Positions 50,692-58,913 of a DNA stretch of 64,000 nucleotides are shown here, piece after piece; positions within the stretch are counted from its first letter, which is position 1, and each line of letters begins with the position of its first letter. This DNA is from Flammeovirgaceae bacterium (GTDB taxonomy: Bacteria; Bacteroidota; Bacteroidia; Cytophagales; Cyclobacteriaceae): assembly GCA_015180985.1 (NCBI GenBank), contig CP054185.1:434001-498000 (forward strand), written 5' to 3'. The notes beneath the pieces were generated by a model. The model was not told the origin of the DNA. It worked only from the letters and a program-made list of their open reading frames with translations, and made no database searches. A program made the position numbers and the translations under genes.

Positions 50692-51837
50692 TTAAAGCCT
50701 TCTTAAAATTTCCATTGCTTTATCCAGCGTTTGCTCATTTTTAGCAAAGCAAAAGCGTAACAGGTGGTTATCGGTTTTGTCGTTATAAAAAACAGAAACC
50801 GGAATAGAGGCAACCTTATGCTTAACTGTTAGTTCTTCGGACATCTGGCGATCGGGCAATGATGAAATTGCCCGGTATGACAACGTTTGAAAATACGATC
50901 CATGGCAGGCGATGGGCTCAAAAGAAGATCCTTTTATTCCCTCAAGAAAGTAATCGCGTTTGGTTTGGTAAAATTTTCCCAGGTTCAGGTAATGCTGTGG
51001 CTCTTTCATGTACTCGGCCAGGGCCAGTTGCACAGGTGTGTTTACCGAAAAGGTAATGAACTGGTGGGCCTTACGGATTTCGCGGGTGAGTTCTTCAGGA
51101 GCAACGGTATAGCCCACCTTCCAGCCGGTAGCGTGAAAGGTTTTACCAAACGAGAACACAGCCACACTGCGTGCCGCCAGTTTCGGATAATGGAGCACGC
51201 TTTCATGCCTTATGCCATCGAAAATAATACGCTCATACACCTCATCGCTCAGCACAATCAGATCGTTTTCGTCTGCAACCTTTTCAAGATGCTTCAAATC
51301 TGCAACGGTCAATACCGCACCGCTTGGATTGTGCGGGGTGTTGATCATAATCAGTCGTGTACGCGGGGTAATTTTTGATTTTACAAGATTCCAGTCAATC
51401 GAAAAATCCGGATAGGTAAGGTTGATGTGCACGGGCACTCCGCCATTGAGGCGTATAGCCGGGTTGTACGAGTCATAGGCCGGGTCAAACACAAGTACTT
51501 CATCGCCCGGGTGGATGAATGCGGCAATGGAAGCAAACAGGGCCTGGGTTCCGCCAGCGGTAACGGTAATTTCCGTTTCAGCGTTTATCGTTCGGTTGTA
51601 AGTTTTTGAAACTACATCAGCCACTATGGTGCGCAAAGCGGGTGTGCCCGGCATGGGTGCATACTGATTGTGGCCCTCCTTCATAAACCGGTGAATCAGG
51701 TCAATCAGTACCGAATCAACCTGAAAATCAGGGAAGCCCTGTGACAGATTAATGGCACCCTGCTCAGCCGCCATCTTCGACATGATGGCGAAGATGGAGG
51801 TTCCTGTATCGGGAAGGCGTGAAAGAATCGGTCTCAT
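50692..51837 (-). CDS. PLP-dependent methionine/glutamine-type aminotransferase (YbdL-like)
   Basis: 381-residue class I aminotransferase. Marks: INLSQGFPDFQVDSVL, NQYAPMPGTPALR, TAGGTQALF, MINTPHNPSGAV, SDEVYERIIFD and the PLP lysine in FSFGKTFHATGWKVGY. This subgroup converts the methionine precursor 2-oxo-4-methylthiobutyrate (or aromatic oxo-acids) using glutamine or other donors. With the adjacent omega-amidase-like gene it forms a plausible salvage pair. Its ATG shares one base with the hicA stop (TAATG), so translation is coupled to the toxin gene. Confidence 0.9.
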   Translation of the reverse strand: MRPILSRLPDTGTSIFAIMSKMAAEQGAINLSQGFPDFQVDSVLIDLIHRFMKEGHNQYAPMPGTPALRTIVADVVSKTYNRTINAETEITVTAGGTQALFASIAAFIHPGDEVLVFDPAYDSYNPAIRLNGGVPVHINLTYPDFSIDWNLVKSKITPRTRLIMINTPHNPSGAVLTVADLKHLEKVADENDLIVLSDEVYERIIFDGIRHESVLHYPKLAARSVAVFSFGKTFHATGWKVGYTVAPEELTREIRKAHQFITFSVNTPVQLALAEYMKEPQHYLNLGKFYQTKRDYFLEGIKGSSFEPIACHGSYFQTLSYRAISSLPDRQMSEELTVKHKVASIPVSVFYNDKTDNHLLRFCFAKNEQTLDKAMEILRRL

Positions 51838-52040
51838 TACAGCGCGTTCTTGTCGATACCTGCCTGCTTCAGAATTCCAAAGAAAGTACCCTTTGGCATG
51901 TCTTTATTTCCATGAACAAGCACAACTGCAATCTTTCGGGTGGTTGAATTTTCGTAGATGTGATGACTGCCCTTTGACCGTTTGAATTCGAACCCATTCC
52001 TTTCCAAAATAGCTATTATATCTTTGGCCGTATAGCTCAA
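51837..52040 (-). CDS. hicA: HicA-family mRNA-interferase toxin
   Basis: 67 residues with the small dsRBD-like HicA fold: DIIAILERNGFEFKRSKGSHHIY (the active-site histidine lies in GSHH, 24-27), then VVLVHGNKDMPKGTFFGILKQAG. It would cleave mRNA during stress. Overlaps hicB by 4 bases (ATGA) and the aminotransferase by 1 base. Order here is antitoxin first, then toxin. Confidence 0.88.
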   Translation of the reverse strand: MSYTAKDIIAILERNGFEFKRSKGSHHIYENSTTRKIAVVLVHGNKDMPKGTFFGILKQAGIDKNAL

Positions 52041-52273
52041 GCCGTTTTGAGGTTCAGATTGATGGAGTACTCCAGCGTTTGACTGTCATCTGGAATGGAT
52101 TCGCCCCTCGCCTTCAGGTGTTCTATATACAATTCAATAGCTTCTTTGGCCATAGCAATAGCGTGGTCAACATCATTTCCATAGGTAATACAACCCGGTA
52201 AAGCCGGAACGGTTGCCGTATACGCACCTTCAGGTTCTTTTGTAAGCAACACCTTGTAGGTCAGGTTTCTCAT
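52037..52273 (-). CDS. hicB: HicB-family antitoxin
   Basis: 78 residues starting MRNLTYKVLLTKEPEGAYTA, with VPALPGCITYGNDVDHAI and AIELYIEHLKARGESIPDD, the HicB signature (partial RNase H-like fold). There is no C-terminal DNA-binding domain. A start 9 bases upstream is possible. It lies 25 bases downstream of def and overlaps hicA. Confidence 0.88.
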   Translation of the reverse strand: MRNLTYKVLLTKEPEGAYTATVPALPGCITYGNDVDHAIAMAKEAIELYIEHLKARGESIPDDSQTLEYSINLNLKTA

Positions 52274-52298
52274 ATTGTTCAAAGTTACAAAAACGTAT

Positions 52299-52868
52299 TT
52301 ACTTCCTTAGTGGTGCCAGAATGCGGTACTCGGTATCCACCTCACCCCGGCTGATGTCATTTAGCTTCCCTTTAAGCAGCCGTTTCTTCAATGGCGACAG
52401 GTAGTCGATGAATAATTTTCCTTCGATATGATCATACTCGTGCTGGATGATACGGGCTTTCATCCCATCAAAGGTTTCTTCTTTTAAATTCCAGTTCTCA
52501 TCATAATACCGAATGCGCAGGGTATCTTTGCGCGAAACCTTTTCACGGATGTTTGGAATACTCAGGCAGCCTTCTTCAAATTCCCAGGGCTTACCCAGTT
52601 CTTCGATCATCACCGGGTTTACAAATGCTTTCTTAAAGTCTTCCATACCGGGTTCGGCTTCCTCGGCATCCTTGCTGAGCGTGGTACCGTCAACTACAAA
52701 CAGGCGCACACTTTTTCCTATCTGAGGGGCAGCCAGGCCAATGCCATTAGCCGCGTGCATGGTCTCGAACATGTCGTTAACCAGTTCGGTAATGTCGGCC
52801 CCTTGTTCAATTTCCCGCGCCCGTTGCCGCAGTACAGGGTCGCCATAGACTACAATGGGATGGATCAT
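52299..52868 (-). CDS. def: Peptide deformylase
   Basis: Metallo-hydrolase removing the formyl group from nascent proteins. 189 residues with all three family motifs: GIGLAAPQIG (42-51), EEGCLSIP with metal ligand C101, and QHEYDHIEG with H143, E144 and H147. Standard bacterial type. It heads the def-hicBA-aminotransferase-nitrilase run on the minus strand, after a 60-base gap to ruvX. Confidence 0.97.
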   Translation of the reverse strand: MIHPIVVYGDPVLRQRAREIEQGADITELVNDMFETMHAANGIGLAAPQIGKSVRLFVVDGTTLSKDAEEAEPGMEDFKKAFVNPVMIEELGKPWEFEEGCLSIPNIREKVSRKDTLRIRYYDENWNLKEETFDGMKARIIQHEYDHIEGKLFIDYLSPLKKRLLKGKLNDISRGEVDTEYRILAPLRK

Positions 52869-52928
52869 TAAATGGTGTTAAACTGACTGCAAAGGTATAA
52901 AATATTGAAACGGCATACCTTCCGCGAA

Positions 52929-53342
52929 TTACCGGGTTGAATCCATAAACGCCTGCAAGATCAGCACCGCACTTATCTTATCCACGTTTCCTTTCACCTG
53001 TCTGTCTTTCTTTTTCATCCCACCCTCAATCATTGCTCGCTGAGCCAGGGTACTGGTAAAGCGTTCATCCGCTTCATGAATTGGGATACCGGGAAACTCC
53101 GTGCGGAGTGTTTGAATAAACCTCCTGACCTCAGGCGCTGTAGCCGAATCCTGGTTGCTGAGTGTTTTGGGCATCCCAATCACAAAAGCATCTACCGATT
53201 CATTCTGACAATAGACTTTCAGATATTTTAGTAAACCGGATGTAGGTACCGTCTCCAGTGCTGTTGCAATTATCTTCAACGGATCAGTAACAGCCAGGCC
53301 GGTTCGTTTCACTCCGTAATCAATGGCCAGTATTCTGCCCAT
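52929..53342 (-). CDS. ruvX: Putative pre-16S rRNA nuclease / Holliday junction resolvase RuvX (YqgF)
   Basis: 137-residue RNase H-like protein. MGRILAIDYGVKRTGLAVTD, then VIGMPKTLSNQDS, and DERFTSTLA are the YqgF signatures. The family processes pre-16S rRNA ends and has been described as a Holliday resolvase. The ATG at 53342 overlaps the hemerythrin gene stop by one base (TGATG). Confidence 0.94.
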   Translation of the reverse strand: MGRILAIDYGVKRTGLAVTDPLKIIATALETVPTSGLLKYLKVYCQNESVDAFVIGMPKTLSNQDSATAPEVRRFIQTLRTEFPGIPIHEADERFTSTLAQRAMIEGGMKKKDRQVKGNVDKISAVLILQAFMDSTR

Positions 53343-54097
53343 CAATTCAGGCGGATGCGTTCAAAAAACTGTTGTTTCACTTTAGTTTCCAGCACCATCG
53401 CTTTGGGGAAGAGAATGTCATTCTCAATGCGCGCATGGGTAACGAGGCTCTTTTCAAATTCCTTCAACTCGTTGTAAATAACCTTTACGTGCAGGGGAGC
53501 CTGGGCAGGCAACGTGTAATTGTTGGTTATCCTGCGGATGCCTTCCATCTCATCATCATGTACCTCGTGCTCAATGGCAAACTTCTGTACGGAATGTTTT
53601 TCAATAAGGTAGTACAGGCGGGTGGGGATGTACTTTCCTTTTGCAGCACGATCCAAGGCAAGAATATACCGAAAGAGGGTATCCTCTTCTTCGTAGATGT
53701 GATGAATAAAATCTTCAACAAAAAGCGGGAACACCACTTTTAAGTCGCGTTCCACCAGGCGGTAGTCATCATGCGAGGCCTTAAAATCGTTTACCAGCCT
53801 GGCAATGTAGGGCAGTTTATGTTTAATGAACATAAAATGCGCGTGCTTCAGATATTCGATAATCAAATCGACCGGGTAAGTACCCAGGGGCACATGCTCT
53901 TCGCGAAGTAACCCGGGGTTTTCCAACTCTTTTACCACCTGGTGCAGGTTCAGGCCTTTATCAGCACATACTTTTTCAAGGGTTTGCTCAGGGTAGTCAT
54001 CGAACCGGATGCCGAAATAGTACAGCACATACGCATGCACATAATTCTCCTCCACCAATTGGGTAATGCGTTTTGACGGTAATGCCGATGTACTCAT
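53342..54097 (-). CDS. Hemerythrin-domain protein related to iron-sulfur repair factors (RIC/YtfE-like), cysteine-less N-terminus
   Basis: 251 residues. The N-terminal 60 residues follow the ScdA_N pattern (YYFGIRFDDYPEQTLEKVCADKGL, ending VVKELEN), but the usual CCGG is DDYP at 33-36. The C-terminal four-helix domain has the di-iron ligand pattern: HAHFMFIKH, HHIYEEEDTLF, EKHSVQKFAIEHEVHDDEM and HARIENDILFP. RIC proteins repair nitrosative damage to Fe-S clusters; the N-terminal change suggests a modified mechanism. Divergent from the protease gene (132 bases). Confidence 0.82.
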   Translation of the reverse strand: MSTSALPSKRITQLVEENYVHAYVLYYFGIRFDDYPEQTLEKVCADKGLNLHQVVKELENPGLLREEHVPLGTYPVDLIIEYLKHAHFMFIKHKLPYIARLVNDFKASHDDYRLVERDLKVVFPLFVEDFIHHIYEEEDTLFRYILALDRAAKGKYIPTRLYYLIEKHSVQKFAIEHEVHDDEMEGIRRITNNYTLPAQAPLHVKVIYNELKEFEKSLVTHARIENDILFPKAMVLETKVKQQFFERIRLN

Positions 54098-54229
54098 GCT
54101 CCGTCAAATATAGATATTCAAACTGTAAAAAAGGCACATACCATACCGTTCAATTGATTTTTACCATTTTTGCGCACATGCGAACTATTTAACCTGTAAG
54201 CCGTTAACCGATAAGATCGTAAAACTTCT

Positions 54230-55858
54230 ATGAGCGAAAACATTCACAACTCCCCCAATCAAATCCGATTACCATTTGTGTTATTCTTTGGCCTGGCGGC
54301 CGGCATTTTTCTGGGTGCCAGTTTTGGCTACCGTAAGCCTTCGGGCGATGTGGGCAAAGACGTGCAGAAACTCCGCGAGGTGCTTACCTACATCCAGGAT
54401 AAATATGTGGATGACATAAAAACCGACAAGCTGGTGGATGAGTCCATCAAGCACCTGCTTACCAAACTCGACCCGCATTCGGCCTTTATTCCGGCTTCCG
54501 ACCGGATAGCTGCCAACGAGGATTTGAGAGGAAACTTTGACGGCATCGGCATTGAGTTTAATGTTTTTCAGGATACCATTGTGGTGGTGGCTCCGCTGAG
54601 CGGGGGCCCTTCCGAAGCGCTGGGTATCCGCTCGGGCGATAAGATTATTGAAGTGGATAATAAAAATGTAGCCGGCATCGGCATTACCAATGCCGATGTA
54701 ATGAAACTGCTTAAAGGCCCGCGGGGCACCGAAGTTAAAGTAACCATTAAACGCAGTGGCGTCAACGAACCACTTACGTTTACCATCATCCGCGATAAAA
54801 TTCCACAATATTCGGTGGACGTGGCCTACATGGTTGACCCAGAAACCGGCTACATTAAAATAAGCCGCTTTGCCGCCACTACCTACGAGGAATTTGCTAA
54901 AGCCTTTAAGGAACTTCAGCAAGCCGGCATGAAGAAGCTGGTACTCGACCTGCAGGGTAACCCGGGTGGATACATGAATGTGGCCATTGAAATGGCTGAT
55001 GATTTTCTGAAAGAAGGCAAAAAGATTGTTTATACCAGCGGCAAGGACAAGCGCCTTAACACCAATGCCACGTCAACCAGGCGGGGCATCTTCGAAGAAG
55101 GGGCGTTAATTATTCTGGTGAATGAAGGCAGCGCTTCGGCATCAGAAATTGTTGCCGGTGCCCTTCAGGATAATGACCGTGCACTGATTGTGGGGCGCAG
55201 AACCTTCGGCAAAGGGCTTGTGCAACATCCGTTTGACCTGAGCGATGGTTCTGAGCTGCGCCTGACAATTTCACGCTACTATACACCCAGCGGACGCAGC
55301 ATTCAAAAGCCCTATACCGATGAAGATGAGTATGCCCTCGACATTATGGAACGATACAAAAAAGGCGAATTCTTCCATGCCGACAGCATCAAGTTCAACG
55401 ATTCGCTGAAGTACACCACAGCCAACGGCCGTACCGTTTACGGTGGCGGAGGCATTATGCCCGATTACTTTGTACCACTGGATACCACCCTGAACAGCCA
55501 CTATCTGAATGAATTGTACACCTCCACCTCGTTGCAGGAATATACGTTTACCTATGCCGAGAAAAACAAAGCTGAACTGGAGAAAAAGGGATTTGAATAT
55601 TTCTTAACCAAATTTGTGGTAACCGACCAGATGCTGAACGACCTTGTAAAAGTAGGGCAGCGCAATAAAGTAAAGCCCGACCTGAAAGAACTGAACACCA
55701 AAAAGAAACTTTTTCAGATCCATGTAAAAGCCCAGATTGCCCGTAAAATCTGGAACAACAAAGGCCTATACCCCATTCTGAACGAGACCAACGAAATATT
55801 TTTGCAGGCATTAAAACTGTTCGACCGCATTCCTGAATTGGATCGGTCAGCAATGTAA
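54230..55858 (+). CDS. C-terminal processing peptidase (S41 family)
   Basis: 542-residue membrane-anchored protease: helix LPFVLFFGLAAGIFLGAS, PDZ domain (about 105-185; FDGIGIEFN, LGIRSGDKIIEVD), then the S41 domain with DLQGNPGGYM, catalytic S305 in GSASASEIVAG and K328 in RTFGKGLVQ. A C-terminal helical extension follows. Likely trims or degrades periplasmic proteins. Immediately upstream is a divergent promoter region. Confidence 0.94.
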   Translation: MSENIHNSPNQIRLPFVLFFGLAAGIFLGASFGYRKPSGDVGKDVQKLREVLTYIQDKYVDDIKTDKLVDESIKHLLTKLDPHSAFIPASDRIAANEDLRGNFDGIGIEFNVFQDTIVVVAPLSGGPSEALGIRSGDKIIEVDNKNVAGIGITNADVMKLLKGPRGTEVKVTIKRSGVNEPLTFTIIRDKIPQYSVDVAYMVDPETGYIKISRFAATTYEEFAKAFKELQQAGMKKLVLDLQGNPGGYMNVAIEMADDFLKEGKKIVYTSGKDKRLNTNATSTRRGIFEEGALIILVNEGSASASEIVAGALQDNDRALIVGRRTFGKGLVQHPFDLSDGSELRLTISRYYTPSGRSIQKPYTDEDEYALDIMERYKKGEFFHADSIKFNDSLKYTTANGRTVYGGGGIMPDYFVPLDTTLNSHYLNELYTSTSLQEYTFTYAEKNKAELEKKGFEYFLTKFVVTDQMLNDLVKVGQRNKVKPDLKELNTKKKLFQIHVKAQIARKIWNNKGLYPILNETNEIFLQALKLFDRIPELDRSAM

Positions 55859-55928
55859 GTACACCCGAACACAGGCGAAAGACGAGGTTAAATTTTTAGT
55901 AACTTGACCTCGCTAAAACTAAGTTGCT

Positions 55929-57128
55929 ATGTATTACCACCGTCTTGGAAAAATCCCACCGAAGCGCCACACCCAATTTCGCCAGCCCGATGGCAGCCTG
56001 TACAAAGAAGAGTTGGTCAGTTCTGAGGGCTTCTCCGGCATTTACTCCAACCTGTACCACATCAACCCGCCCACCCGCATCAAGCAACTGAAAGACCCGG
56101 TAAAATACGGGCCGAAACTTGTTGACGATTACGGGCTTCGCCAAACCCACCTCAACACATCGAAAGTTGGCACCACCGGTGAAGATTACCTGGATGCACG
56201 CAAGGTGCTGCTTAAAAATACCGATTGTTCCATTGCCATCTGCTCGCCAAGAAAAAGGAAGATGGCCTATTTCTATAAAAATGCCGAAGGAGATGAAGTT
56301 CTGTTTATTCATGATGGCAAGGGTGTGCTCATTTCGCAATTCGGTAAACTCGAAATCCGGCAGGGCGACTATGTGGTTATTCCACGCACGGTAATTTATA
56401 AACTCGAGTTTGAAGAACAGGGCCCCCTGCGCCTGCTCATTGTAGAGGCGGCATCTCCGGTTGAAACTGTTAAGCGATACCGCAACGACCTGGGCCAGTT
56501 ATTGGAACACTCGCCCTACTGCGAACGCGACATCCGGCCTCCGCATGAACTGATTACCGATACCAGCAAAGGCGAGTTTCTGATGAAAATAAAAAAACAG
56601 GGATACCTGCATCAGTACGTGTACGACTACAGTCCGCTGGATTTGGTGGGCTGGGACGGCTTCCTGTGGCCCTATGCCTTCTCCATTCACGACTTCGAAC
56701 CGATAACCGGGCGCATCCACATGCCTCCGCCCATACACCAAACGTTTCAGGCGCACAATTTCGTTATCTGCTCATTCGTACCGCGGCTGTTCGATTACCA
56801 CCCGCTGGCCATCCCTGCGCCCTACAACCACAGCAACATCGACAGCGATGAAGTGCTGTATTATGCCGAAGGAAACTTTATGAGCCGCAGGGGTATTGAG
56901 CGCGGATCGTTCACCCTGCACCCGGGCGGTTTGCCTCACGGCCCGCACCCCGGTACGGTAGAAAAAAGCATTGGCGCAAAAGAAACGCACGAACTGGCGG
57001 TGATGATTGATACCTTTAAACCGCTGTACCTCACCACCGATGCACTGGAGTTTCTGGACAAGAACTACCCGATGAGCTGGACGGATGTAAATCCGAATGA
57101 CGGGTTTAATGAGGTGAATACGCCTTAA
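55929..57128 (+). CDS. hmgA: Homogentisate 1,2-dioxygenase
   Basis: Non-heme iron ring-cleaving enzyme of tyrosine/phenylalanine degradation. 399 residues with the bicupin layout: YYHRLGKIPPKRHTQFRQPDGS at the start, PHELITDTSKGEFLMKIKK in the middle, and the iron-site region YNHSNIDSDEVLYYAEGN (H301, E308) with HPGGLPHGPHPG (H337). The protein is somewhat shorter than eukaryotic enzymes, as is normal for this phylum. No other genes of the pathway are adjacent. Confidence 0.9.
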   Translation: MYYHRLGKIPPKRHTQFRQPDGSLYKEELVSSEGFSGIYSNLYHINPPTRIKQLKDPVKYGPKLVDDYGLRQTHLNTSKVGTTGEDYLDARKVLLKNTDCSIAICSPRKRKMAYFYKNAEGDEVLFIHDGKGVLISQFGKLEIRQGDYVVIPRTVIYKLEFEEQGPLRLLIVEAASPVETVKRYRNDLGQLLEHSPYCERDIRPPHELITDTSKGEFLMKIKKQGYLHQYVYDYSPLDLVGWDGFLWPYAFSIHDFEPITGRIHMPPPIHQTFQAHNFVICSFVPRLFDYHPLAIPAPYNHSNIDSDEVLYYAEGNFMSRRGIERGSFTLHPGGLPHGPHPGTVEKSIGAKETHELAVMIDTFKPLYLTTDALEFLDKNYPMSWTDVNPNDGFNEVNTP

Positions 57129-57155
57129 ACAGTTTACCTGCTACTTGCCGGGCGG

Positions 57156-57635
57156 ATGAAGTGTAAAGGCACTGTCATGACTTTTCGTACCATTTTATTT
57201 CTTGGCGTCTTCATCGCATTTCTTCTGGTGGCATATTTCAGCAGGATTACTTCTGTAACAATTTGCGGAAACAGGTTTAATGTGCCCGCTGATTGCTCGG
57301 CTCAATCGCCAACCTACCTGAAGTGTGAAAATTATGATTTGAGTTGGCTTCATGTTGATGACAACACACACGATTACATTGTGCAGGATCTTCTGCTTAA
57401 ACGTGAAAAAGAGAAACGTTACAAAAAAACCGAAATCCGTTGTTTGCTCCTGAATACCGAATCAAAAGGGTTTAAGCTGACGGCCACAACATCTTTTGAA
57501 AAATCCTGTATACTTATTGTTCACGGCAAAGTGAATGACCAGTCCGTAATAGTTAATCTCTCAATGCCATACGAACCTAAAACAACAAAAGAACTTCCTA
57601 AACTGATCAGACAGATTATTCAGTTAAACGATTAA
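57156..57635 (+). CDS. Membrane-anchored protein of unknown function
   Basis: 159 residues (152 if the ATG at 57177 is used). One N-terminal membrane helix FRTILFLGVFIAFLLVAYF, then a soluble domain with cysteines in TICGNRFNVPADC, LKCEN, IRCLLL and SCILIV, which may form disulfides, pointing to a periplasmic location. No family recognised. It stands between hmgA and the convergent rodA, 2 bases from its stop. Confidence 0.65.
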   Translation: MKCKGTVMTFRTILFLGVFIAFLLVAYFSRITSVTICGNRFNVPADCSAQSPTYLKCENYDLSWLHVDDNTHDYIVQDLLLKREKEKRYKKTEIRCLLLNTESKGFKLTATTSFEKSCILIVHGKVNDQSVIVNLSMPYEPKTTKELPKLIRQIIQLND

Positions 57636-57637
57636 CC

Positions 57638-58912
57638 TCACAGCCGTTGCAGCACCTGGCCTCGGTGTGCATCCAGCTTGAGCAGGATAAACAGCAAAAT
57701 GGTAAAGCCCCAAAGTGCGGAGCCTCCGTAGCTGAAGAAGGGTAAGGGTATGCCAATAACCGGGAACAAGCCGATGGTCATACCGATGTTGATGGCGAAG
57801 TGAAAAAAGAAAATGCTGGCTACACTGTAGCCATATACACGGGAAAACCGGTTTTTCTGCCGCTCGGCCAGGTAAACAATCCGCAGCAGCAGCGTAACAA
57901 ACAACCCTATTACCACCAGGCTGCCCAGCCAGCCGTGTTCTTCGCCAATGGTGCAGAAAATAAAGTCGGTGCTCTGTTCGGGCACAAAATCGAACTTGGT
58001 TTGTGTGCCCTCCAGAAAACCCTTTCCTGTAAACCCTCCGCTGCCGATGGCAATTTTTGATTGTGTTACATTCCAGCCGTAGCCCAATGGGTCGGCATCG
58101 GGATTAATTAGTGCGCGGATACGATTTTGCTGATGCGGTTTAAGCACATCAGTAATTACGTAATCCACACTTTGAATAACCCCTGCCACAGCCAGCGCAC
58201 CCAGGGTAAGCAGGGCAATGCGTTTAAATTTTCTCTTTCCGGCCAGGATAGAAATAATCAGAATAACACCAATACCTGCGTATAAGTAAAGTTCATTTTC
58301 AACCAGTAGCGTGAGAATAAAAATAAATGCCGAGGCAATACCAACAATCATCAGGAAAGGCGACATGCCCTCGCGGAAGAAAACCAAAACAAAAGCGGTA
58401 AACACCAGCGCGGTGCCGGTATCTTTTTGGGCCAGAATGATCACCATCGGAATGCCGATCATAGCAAACAGGATAACCTGGTTACGCAGGTTATCCATAC
58501 GAAACCCGATAGAGCCGATAAATTTTGCCACTACCAATGCGGTGGCGAACTTGGCGAACTCCGAAGGTTGGCCGCCAAATGAACCAAACCCCAGCCACGC
58601 TTTATTGCCGCCCACTTCTTTACCCACCACCAGCACCAGCACCATCAGAAAAAGAACCACACCGTAGATAAGGTAAGCAGCCGCTTCATAAAACCGCATG
58701 TCCACTACCAGGATGGCCAAAATGATGATGCCCGATACGGCAATAAAAATCAGTTGCCGGCCGCTGTTAAGCGATAAATCAAAAATGTTGGGATGTACGG
58801 TCTCATCATATACGGCAGCATAAATATTCAGCCAGCCCAGCAACACCATAACCAGGTAAATCAGCACGGTAAGCCAATCCATTTTGCCTGATATATCTTC
58901 CTGCCTGTGCAT
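57638..58912 (-). CDS. rodA: Rod-shape peptidoglycan polymerase RodA (SEDS family)
   Basis: 424-residue polytopic glycosyltransferase of the elongasome. SEDS marks: GGNKAWLGFGSFGGQPSEFAK, AQKDTGTALVF, the loop with IALSGG-like IAIGSGGFTGKG and FVPEQSTDFIF, and LPFFSYGGSAL near the C-terminus. It works with the class B PBP encoded just upstream (1-base gap). Convergent with the unknown gene at 57156. Confidence 0.95.
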   Translation of the reverse strand: MHRQEDISGKMDWLTVLIYLVMVLLGWLNIYAAVYDETVHPNIFDLSLNSGRQLIFIAVSGIIILAILVVDMRFYEAAAYLIYGVVLFLMVLVLVVGKEVGGNKAWLGFGSFGGQPSEFAKFATALVVAKFIGSIGFRMDNLRNQVILFAMIGIPMVIILAQKDTGTALVFTAFVLVFFREGMSPFLMIVGIASAFIFILTLLVENELYLYAGIGVILIISILAGKRKFKRIALLTLGALAVAGVIQSVDYVITDVLKPHQQNRIRALINPDADPLGYGWNVTQSKIAIGSGGFTGKGFLEGTQTKFDFVPEQSTDFIFCTIGEEHGWLGSLVVIGLFVTLLLRIVYLAERQKNRFSRVYGYSVASIFFFHFAINIGMTIGLFPVIGIPLPFFSYGGSALWGFTILLFILLKLDAHRGQVLQRL

Positions 58913-58913
58913 G

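Noticed and set aside
54281-54922. Long open frame (213 codons) antisense to the processing protease
   Set aside because: It lies entirely within an intact, motif-complete S41 protease gene on the other strand and has no recognisable domain.
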